Made by a program: the position numbers and the translations under genes. The notes below the pieces were generated by a model. The model did not search any database. It was not told where the DNA came from and was given only the letters and a program-made list of their open reading frames with translations. Of a stretch of DNA of 64,000 bases, positions 58,397 to 64,000 are shown in pieces. Source of the DNA: Methylocaldum sp002005105 (lineage in GTDB: Bacteria; Pseudomonadota; Gammaproteobacteria; Methylococcales; Methylococcaceae); the NCBI RefSeq assembly GCF_051027545.1, contig NZ_CP194902.1, positions 2,852,001 to 2,916,000 on the forward strand, read 5' to 3'. Positions within the stretch are counted from its first letter, which is position 1; every line of letters starts with the position of its first letter.

Positions 58397-58879
58397 ATGA
58401 TCTATATCGTCGAAATTCCCCATGAAGGCCGGGCGTCCGCGTGGTTCGCATTCGACCGGGACGATTTCGTCCGCAAGGTCCGGGCCGCGAAAGAATCCGG
58501 AGACACCACGGTCTTCGCCGCGCTGAGCCCGCGCCAGCGTCTCGAAGCGGCAAGCCTTGCGCCCGACTCACCCGGCGCCCGGGCGGCGCAGCCGGCCGTT
58601 TTCGACGATGCGGACCGCCACGGCTGGGACACCGTTCTGTACCGGGCCGATTTTCTTCTGAGCCCCGGTCTCTGGCAGGCCGAGCCGGTATCGGAACTCG
58701 AGGCTTGCGCCGCCGCCGTCGCCCACGAACGGAAAGCCTGCCGCGTGTATCTGTCCGATAACGCCGCGGTAGCGGCGCTGTATGGAGACCCGCTCTATGA
58801 CGGACGGGACGGGTTTTACGCACACATGGCCCTGCGCGAGCAGCTCATCGCCATGGAAGCCATTTCGGACGATTTATGA
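58397..58879 (+). CDS. Hypothetical protein, 160 aa
   Basis: Starts MIYIVEIPHEGRASAWFAFD. Soluble, mixed alpha/beta, two Cys near residues 104 and 114. The stop overlaps the next gene's start by four bases. No family recognised. Confidence 0.78.
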   Translation: MIYIVEIPHEGRASAWFAFDRDDFVRKVRAAKESGDTTVFAALSPRQRLEAASLAPDSPGARAAQPAVFDDADRHGWDTVLYRADFLLSPGLWQAEPVSELEACAAAVAHERKACRVYLSDNAAVAALYGDPLYDGRDGFYAHMALREQLIAMEAISDDL

Positions 58880-59040
58880 CGGTCGAACAACTGATAACTG
58901 CCTTGCTGGAAATGCCGAAAAACGCGGTCGTGCTTTACGAAGGCGATGCCGGCTACGCTCTTGTCGGCGGCCTGCATTTGCAGGAAAACGGAAACGAGCT
59001 GCCGGATGAGGTTATCCTGTTTCCCGATATGAACGAATGA
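58876..59040 (+). CDS. Small protein, 54 aa
   Basis: ATG 58876 in ATGA overlap with the previous stop; ends TGA 59040. Starts MTVEQLITALLEMPKNAVVL and contains LPDEVILFPDMNE. Acidic. Its stop overlaps the next gene's ATG by three bases (ATGA), so all three are translationally coupled. Too short to place in a family. Confidence 0.72.
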   Translation: MTVEQLITALLEMPKNAVVLYEGDAGYALVGGLHLQENGNELPDEVILFPDMNE

Positions 59041-59459
59041 GGCTGGGGATACCAGGCTCGATGGATGCCACGGCTGTGCTGTTTGCCAACGAAGCCTTCT
59101 ATCACGCGTTTTCCCAGCGCGATTTCGACGCCATGGAGCGGTTGTGGGCGCGGGAGTGGCCGGTGCTCTGCATTCATCCCGGCTGGCCGGTGCTGACCGA
59201 ACATGCCGCCATCATCGAAAGCTGGCGGCGTATTTTCCAGAATCCGGCGACCGGCACGGTAACTCCGCATTACGCCAGAGCCTTTGTCTACGGCACCGTC
59301 GCCACGGTGGTGTGCTACGAAGAAATTCAGGGAGCGCTGCTGGTCGCCAACAATACGTTCGCGATCGAGAGGGACGAGATCCGCATCGTCCATCACCACG
59401 CATCCCATTGCGCCAATCCGCCGCCGCCGGAACCTAAGGCCGCACCGGCGGTGCAGTAG
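59037..59459 (+). CDS. NTF2-like/SnoaL-fold protein
   Basis: 140 aa (start ATG 59037; 59061 also possible). AFYHAFSQRDFDAMERLWAR, IHPGWPVLTEH and VHHHASH match the SnoaL/NTF2-like fold, a cone with a ligand pocket. Last gene of the amine-oxidase group. Reaction unknown. Confidence 0.85.
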   Translation: MRLGIPGSMDATAVLFANEAFYHAFSQRDFDAMERLWAREWPVLCIHPGWPVLTEHAAIIESWRRIFQNPATGTVTPHYARAFVYGTVATVVCYEEIQGALLVANNTFAIERDEIRIVHHHASHCANPPPPEPKAAPAVQ

Positions 59460-59480
59460 TGCGCCGGGATAGTTGAGGTT

Positions 59481-59656
59481 TTATTCAATTCGGCATTCGA
59501 GTGGACATTGATCGTAGGATGGGTTAGGCCGCCAGACCGCAACGCACCGAGCGGCCTCGGACCTGTCCTGAGCCAAGTCGAAGGGGCGGTGGGTTACGCT
59601 CGGCTAACCCACCCTACAAAAATGAATTCCTTCATTGAAAACGATTTGGAATTATT
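59481..59656. repeat. Second copy of the iscX-upstream repeat cassette, interrupted
   Basis: Shares both flanks with 27297-27441 (CGGCATTCGAGTG left, ATTGAAA-CGATTTGGAAT right) around a palindrome 59514-59617. Inside the palindrome sits a CCTGTCCTGAGCCAAGTCGAAGG unit, the reverse form of the CTTCGACT...CTCAGGACAGG repeat. Confidence 0.8.
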
Positions 59657-59681
59657 TCGGCTAATTAAGTTAGGTGGTCAA

Positions 59682-59990
59682 ATGCAAAGCACGATCAGAC
59701 AAGAAACGATACCCCAACGAACCATCACGATAGAAGGCGAGCACGCGAAACTGGCGTCCCCGGAAGAGATTGCCGATGGCATTCGGGCGGCCGTGGAGGT
59801 GTTCGAGCGCAACGGCGTCGATCCGCTGGATTGCGCCGCGGCGATCGAAAAGCTCGAAAAGGATGAGTTGCTCAACCGTGACGAAGCCTTGCTCTGCGTC
59901 ATCTGGGATCAGGCCGAGGAAGCAGCCTTCAGAGCCGTTACCGTGGGTTGGCTAAGCCGCGCCGTGGACATTCGGATCGCGGTTTCCTGA
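59682..59990 (+). CDS. Hypothetical protein, 102 aa
   Basis: ATG 59682 after TAGGTGG; longer in-frame starts read through repeat DNA. Acidic helical protein: RAAVEVFERNGVDPLDCAAA, then EKDELLNRDEALLCVIWDQA. No family recognised. Preceded by the same repeat flank that precedes iscX. Confidence 0.75.
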   Translation: MQSTIRQETIPQRTITIEGEHAKLASPEEIADGIRAAVEVFERNGVDPLDCAAAIEKLEKDELLNRDEALLCVIWDQAEEAAFRAVTVGWLSRAVDIRIAVS

Positions 59991-60007
59991 GCGATAGAAC
60001 AGAACTG

Positions 60008-60297
60008 TCGGCAAGGGATTGCCGACGGATCAACATCGTCAAGTAGGTCGGGAATCCTTTCCCGACGCGGCTGAGCTCGGCAGTCGTACTTCGCTCTTTC
60101 AGCGCCCCTGTCGCTTCCGACGAACGACGTTTGTCGCGCATGCGGTATGATCCGCCTAACACCAACCCTTCTCACCTCAACTCGAAGCTGTGAAGTTAAG
60201 GCGTTATTAGTTCGTAGGGCGGAATAGCGTACTCGCGTATTCCGCCGAATGAGAATGTTCCATTCGGCGCATTACGCTAACGCTAATGCGCCCTACG
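60008..60297. repeat. Repeat tract
   Basis: GTCGGCAAGGGATTGCCGACG/AGGTCGGGAATCCTTTCCCGACG (60008-60066) and GTAGGGCGGAATAGCG...GCATTACGC...GCGCCCTAC (about 60212-60297). No gene. A trypsin-like gene follows. Confidence 0.7.
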
Positions 60298-60438
60298 TGG
60301 GCTGCCTCTCCGGAAGAGCCGGGGGAACTCCCGATTTTATTAGATTTCGATAAAGACGCAATACAAGGTGTTATATATGATCCGATTCTGTATTGGGTTT
60401 TATTTTTGAGGTCGACTTTAAGTGAGAGCAACACAGAA

Positions 60439-61167
60439 ATGTTGATCATAGAAGATTTAAGGGAATACGTATTTGGAATTTTCCTTGGAGAAGAAACCAA
60501 GAAAGATGTTGTAATTGGCGATTCTCTAAGATTTCTCGGGACGGCCTTCTTTGTTTCAAGAAAAGGGGATGCGGTAACCGCCAATCATGTTCTTCCAAAG
60601 AAGGTTCTAGAAGGAAATGAGCAGGTCTATGGGATTACGGTTAAACGTGGTCAAACAAACGTATATAAGTTGGTTGCCGCAGCGAGATTCGAAACCTCAG
60701 ATTTTTCCTTACTAAGGTTCGACCTTCAAGATTGCCGATTCTTCGAAATAGACTTTTCTGAGCCTGGGATAGGAACAGATGTAAATGCTTATGGGTATTC
60801 AGATCACGATATTCACGGACAAGGTAAAGAACTACGGCTACTAAAGGGCCACATGACTATGCCAATCGTGTCTGGAGTTGGTGAGGTCAGCTTCCCGATT
60901 CCTAGCGGCATGAGCGGTGGTCCTGTCATATCCGGGACAAAGTGCATTGGCTTTATGATCGGTAATGTCACGTCAGAGAAACTGCTAACTAGTTCTGAAG
61001 AAATATCAGAAATATATAACTCAGTTGAAAAAATCACGCTGGTAGAATCAAAGGAAGTGCTCCATTATGGGATATTCAGGCCATTCTCAATTTATAAAGA
61101 TCATAAGTCTGAGATTTTTTCAAATATGGATCTCCCGACATTTCTTTCTACACGTAACCATCCCTAA
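60439..61167 (+). CDS. Trypsin-like serine protease-fold protein
   Basis: 242 aa. Catalytic-type triad: His in AVTANHVLPKK, Asp in TSDFSLLRFD and Ser in IPSGMSGGPVISG. No signal peptide. The DNA is visibly AT-richer than the neighbours, which suggests recent transfer. The frame reads upstream to 60286 through repeat DNA; ATG 60439 is the first plausible start but has a weak ribosome site. The gene may be part of a defence or regulatory island, with no partner seen. Confidence 0.75.
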   Translation: MLIIEDLREYVFGIFLGEETKKDVVIGDSLRFLGTAFFVSRKGDAVTANHVLPKKVLEGNEQVYGITVKRGQTNVYKLVAAARFETSDFSLLRFDLQDCRFFEIDFSEPGIGTDVNAYGYSDHDIHGQGKELRLLKGHMTMPIVSGVGEVSFPIPSGMSGGPVISGTKCIGFMIGNVTSEKLLTSSEEISEIYNSVEKITLVESKEVLHYGIFRPFSIYKDHKSEIFSNMDLPTFLSTRNHP

Positions 61168-61274
61168 CATAGTGTTCAATACGGATACTTGGCCGCAACC
61201 TTCCTTCGCCACAGCTCCGGTCGGTCACCGTCAAGCGCCGGTTAATACCACGTTAAGCTATCAATAAGACCATT

Positions 61275-61718
61275 ATGTACGAACTGGCAATATTGATTCA
61301 TGTTATCGGCGCAACGGTTTGGACCGGAGGTCATATAGTCCTTTTGGTTGCAGTATTGCCTGATGTGTTGAAACATAAGGATTTAAACTACATTCGCCGG
61401 TTTGAATCCGGTTACGAAAAGATAGGGATTCCAGCCTTAATCGTCCAAATAGTATCCGGTTTATATCTGGCAAGCTTTCTCATACCAGAGGTTTCGCAGA
61501 TCTTTGATTGGGCGAATCCTGCGGTTAAGTTGCTATGGGTAAAATTATCTTTGTTGCTGATTACAGCCCTGTTGGCAGCCGACGCTAGGCTGCGAGTAAT
61601 ACCGAATCTGAGCGCTTCAAATTTAAATTCTCTTGCGTTCCGTATCATTCCTGTAACGGTGGTTTCAGTGCTGTTTGTGATATCCGGCGTTTTGTACAGA
61701 TTTGGGTGGTTCGCTTAA
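61275..61718 (+). CDS. Small CopD-like membrane protein
   Basis: 147 aa, about four membrane segments, with an early His in LAILIHVIGATVWTGGHIV and later LWVKLSLLLITALLAA. It resembles CopD/YphA-like membrane proteins. AT-rich like the protease gene. Function unknown. Confidence 0.8.
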   Translation: MYELAILIHVIGATVWTGGHIVLLVAVLPDVLKHKDLNYIRRFESGYEKIGIPALIVQIVSGLYLASFLIPEVSQIFDWANPAVKLLWVKLSLLLITALLAADARLRVIPNLSASNLNSLAFRIIPVTVVSVLFVISGVLYRFGWFA

Positions 61719-62066
61719 CTCGAACGATGCGCTTCGTGCCTCAGCGCATCCTACGCGGGCTTATTTCGGTCTACAAAGTTGCGGCAGCATGGGGAAAATT
61801 GCGGACTGGAGCATTTTGGGTTCCGATGTATAGTCTAAGTTCGTAGCGGCCGTTTACGGCGCCTGGTTTCGAGCCGGTCTGTCCTGTACGCCGGCGACTT
61901 TTGTAAAACCCTTTTCGGGTTCCTTCCGGTTACGTCTCTTAGTCCAGGGTGTCACGTTCCGGATACCGTTTGTCTCTGATGCGACAAGTGCCCGGTTTTT
62001 GTTTCGAGAAACAGATTTCGGCTATCCGGCGTGCAGGATTTCCGTATGAACAAGGAGGATCAATAC
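61719..62066. other. Intergenic region without recognised gene
   Basis: Begins with a TCGAACGATGCGCTTCGT...GCGCATCCTAC repeat (61720-61755). An ACCCTTTTCGGGT hairpin lies near 61910. No coding sequence supported. Confidence 0.6.
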
Positions 62067-63581
62067 ATGACTGCTTTCGGCTTCAGCAGAGTTCCTCGTA
62101 GACATTTGCTGCTTTTCGCGGCGCTGTTCGGTTCGACAGTAGAGTCCGCCGAGGCGACCACCCTCACGGTGGGTGCGATTGACGCCAACGGCATGGCTTG
62201 CACCTTGGCCGATGCCATCGTCGCGGCCGATAACAATATCAGCACCGGCGGCTGCCCCGCGGGTTCCGAGGACGATACCGACATCATTGAACTCACCGGC
62301 GACGTCATCCTGGCGGAAGCCTTGCCCGAGGTGAGGAGCTACTGCAGTCCGGAGCCCGATCCTTGTGCTGAGAGTGTTCAAACCCGCATCACGATCAACG
62401 GCCACGGTCATTCGATCGCACGCTCGCGCGATCCGGATACCCCGGAATTCGACCTGCTCACGCTTTTTGCGCTCTGTGGCGAGGGCATCTTTATGCCCCC
62501 GCCGATCGTCATGCTGAATGACGTTGTGCTGAAACATGGCCAAACCGGCATTTCGTTGAAGGTTGCGACCCTCGGCATCGAGTGTCCGCCGGAGCTTGAG
62601 CTGGTGAATAGCCGTATTACCGACAATAGCGGCGATGGCATCTCGGCGCGCTTTGCCTCGATGCGGCTTACGAACAGCGTGATCGAAAGCAATGGCGGCC
62701 GCGGCATCGGAGGATACGCTACCGACATTCATTTGACGGACAGCACCGTCGCTCATAATGCGGATCGTGGTGTCTCGGCCCTTGGCGGCCTTCCATTTTA
62801 TGAGAGACGAGGGGTGCTCTCCGTGACCCGCAGCACCCTCGCCGGCAATACCGGCGGTGGCGTCGAACTCGCCGGTCTACACGCCACGCTCGTGAACAGT
62901 ACCGTGTCCGGAAACGGAAATACCAAGACTACGGGAGGCGGCATTCACGTGATACCCAGCGATAGCAGCGATGAGCAGCCGGTAACCGAATTAACGCTCA
63001 TCAACACCACCGTTTCCGATAACGTCGCTGAGCTTGGCGGAGGCGTATACCGCGACAGCGGAGAGCACCGGATCTTTATCGACAGAAGCACCGTGATCAA
63101 TTCGATTCTTGCCGATAACACCGGCGGTGACTGCATGAGCGCCCCCGGCACCACGCGCATCGCCTTCAGCGGGCAAAATCTGATCGAGGACGGCGGGTGT
63201 TTCGACCCGAGCTATTCGAATCCCCCGCTGATCGGCGATCCCAAGCTCGGTCCCCTTGAGGACAATGGCGGGCCGACGCTGACCCACGCGCTTCAAAGGG
63301 ACAGCATAGCGCTGAATCGGATTGCCTTCATTCACGACGTGAACGGCAATCCTCTCGGCTGCGAAGGTACGACCGACGGCGTTACCGCCGGAGTCGTCAC
63401 CGATCAGCGCGGGGTCAGCCGGGCGCGGCCCGGTGACGACTTTTGCGACATCGGCGCTTTCGAACGCGCCTTCCCATCCGCCGCGGGCGAATGCAAGAAC
63501 GGCGGCTACAGGAAATTCGGCTTCGATAGGCTTGGACAGTGTCTCCGGTACCTGACCCAGCGGAAAACGCAGTCGCATTAG
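62067..63581 (+). CDS. Secreted beta-helix protein (choice-of-anchor Q type)
   Basis: 504 aa from ATG 62067, preceded by AAGGAGG. A probable signal peptide ends near SAEATT. Repeated SRITDNSGDGI, STVAHNADRG and STVSGNGNT motifs form a right-handed beta-helix; the C-terminus has LGPLEDNGGPTLTHAL, DQRGVSRARPG and DIGAFE, typical of choice-of-anchor-Q domains. Probably a cell-surface or secreted protein unrelated to nif. Confidence 0.88.
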   Translation: MTAFGFSRVPRRHLLLFAALFGSTVESAEATTLTVGAIDANGMACTLADAIVAADNNISTGGCPAGSEDDTDIIELTGDVILAEALPEVRSYCSPEPDPCAESVQTRITINGHGHSIARSRDPDTPEFDLLTLFALCGEGIFMPPPIVMLNDVVLKHGQTGISLKVATLGIECPPELELVNSRITDNSGDGISARFASMRLTNSVIESNGGRGIGGYATDIHLTDSTVAHNADRGVSALGGLPFYERRGVLSVTRSTLAGNTGGGVELAGLHATLVNSTVSGNGNTKTTGGGIHVIPSDSSDEQPVTELTLINTTVSDNVAELGGGVYRDSGEHRIFIDRSTVINSILADNTGGDCMSAPGTTRIAFSGQNLIEDGGCFDPSYSNPPLIGDPKLGPLEDNGGPTLTHALQRDSIALNRIAFIHDVNGNPLGCEGTTDGVTAGVVTDQRGVSRARPGDDFCDIGAFERAFPSAAGECKNGGYRKFGFDRLGQCLRYLTQRKTQSH

Positions 63582-64000
63582 AGCGTTTTTGCGTCAGGCT
63601 AACGGGAATGAGAAGTCTTCTGTTCGGGTTGAAAAAGCCGCAGGACGCGACCCCCGGCAGGAGCACGAACGATGACGAAATGGGAGTTTGTCGGCGGGCC
63701 TGCTGACGGCGGAGATGGCCCGGTGGGTACCGGCCGAAGAGAAACCGCCGCGCAGCAGCTTATCTGAACGACGGCTTCCCCTGCGGCTAGAGCGTTTTCC
63801 GAGTCGGTGTAAGGGATTCGGATATGTAGGTCGGCAATCCCTTGCCGACGTATCGGCTCGGCGAAGGGCTTTGTCGGAAGGGCAGCTCTGGCGCTCCCAG
63901 AGATGCCGTTTGCGATTGGAAGGGTCGCGACTAAAGCGACCGTTTGCGATTGGGAAGGGATTGCCGACCTACGCTCTCCCCTCCAGGAACGAATCCGTAC
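63582..64000. repeat. Window end: repeats, no gene
   Basis: Contains two GTAGGTCGGCAATCCCTTGCCGAC-type units near 63824-63850 and 63955-63976, and TAGAGCGTTTT units at 63580 and 63789. No supported coding sequence. Confidence 0.65.

Noticed and set aside
59508..59681. Longer start for the 102-aa protein
   Set aside because: Would translate the palindromic repeat cassette.
60286..60438. Longer start for the trypsin-like protein
   Set aside because: The first codons come from a dispersed repeat; homology-like sequence begins later.
1..64000. CRISPR arrays
   Set aside because: Repeats are scattered palindromes without regular spacers; no cas genes.

Overview
The window is almost entirely a large nitrogen-fixation (nif) island. 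It carries nifA, nifB, nifH, nifD, nifK, nifE, nifN, nifX, nifZ (two copies), nifS, nifT, nifQ and nifF, a complete rnfABCDGEH electron-transport operon, draT/draG, nif-type ferredoxins and about 30 accessory or unknown genes. The DNA is GC-rich and the proteins look gammaproteobacterial. My best guess is a diazotrophic gammaproteobacterium, possibly a Methylococcales methanotroph. That guess rests on gene content and protein style only, because no rRNA or methane-oxidation gene is present. I saw no tRNA, rRNA, CRISPR array or transposase gene.

Layout. 65-1690 is nifA. 2522-11164 is a NifA/sigma-54-driven run (UAS 2375-2390, -24/-12 site 2468-2483): a stand-alone (Fe-S) CCG-domain protein, a small protein, a Rieske ferredoxin, a Cys-rich protein, rnfABCDGEH and bacterioferritin, closed by a strong terminator. 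11467-22982 starts with nifB behind its own UAS and -24/-12 site. It continues through fdxN, an IscA-like protein, a TPR protein, an LRV Fe-S protein, nifZ x2, nifS, nifT, a lysine-less DegT-family protein, a 2Fe-2S ferredoxin, a SIR2-like protein, BolA and an AAA+ ATPase. 23042-28577 holds YkgJ-, NRDE-, SelO-, CCA-enzyme-tail- and IscX-like genes and a secreted gp19-like protein. 29037-38714 is mostly minus strand: GST, FAH hydrolase, rhodanese-ankyrin, SagB-type oxidoreductase, an ArsC-like nitrogenase-associated protein, a second Rieske, a GIY-YIG-like protein, draG, draT, a truncated globin and a degenerate receiver. A bidirectional NifA control region (38828-39083) separates this block from nifHDK. 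39249-56593 is nifH-D-K, a FeSII-like ferredoxin, nifE-N-X and associated genes, fdxB, nifQ, a YgfZ-like gene, apaG, clpP, clpX, lon and nifF. 56755-63581 holds an amine-oxidase-like operon and a lower-GC boundary with a trypsin-like protease, a small membrane protein and a secreted beta-helix protein.

How it fits together. NifA and sigma-54 drive the structural, cofactor and electron-supply genes. Rnf, NifF and the ferredoxins feed electrons to NifH. NifB/E/N/X/Q/S build FeMo-co. DraT/DraG switch NifH by ADP-ribosylation at R102. A FeSII-like protein is a candidate for oxygen protection, and the globin, bacterioferritin and proteases are plausible stress and iron-handling partners. No nifU, nifV, nifW or nifM was seen.

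The most unusual features are these: NifA carries the C-X11-C-X19-C-X4-C signature of oxygen-sensitive NifA; NifE carries a C-terminal BFD/NifU-type [2Fe-2S] domain; and several nif-linked proteins keep a fold but have lost a catalytic residue (DegT-like K to S, receiver D to G, HD to HK, GIY-YIG R to C). Gaps between genes are full of palindromic and MITE-like repeats, including inside the nifHDK, nifE and rnf transcription units. Protein-family calls come from reading motifs by eye, and no database search was run.
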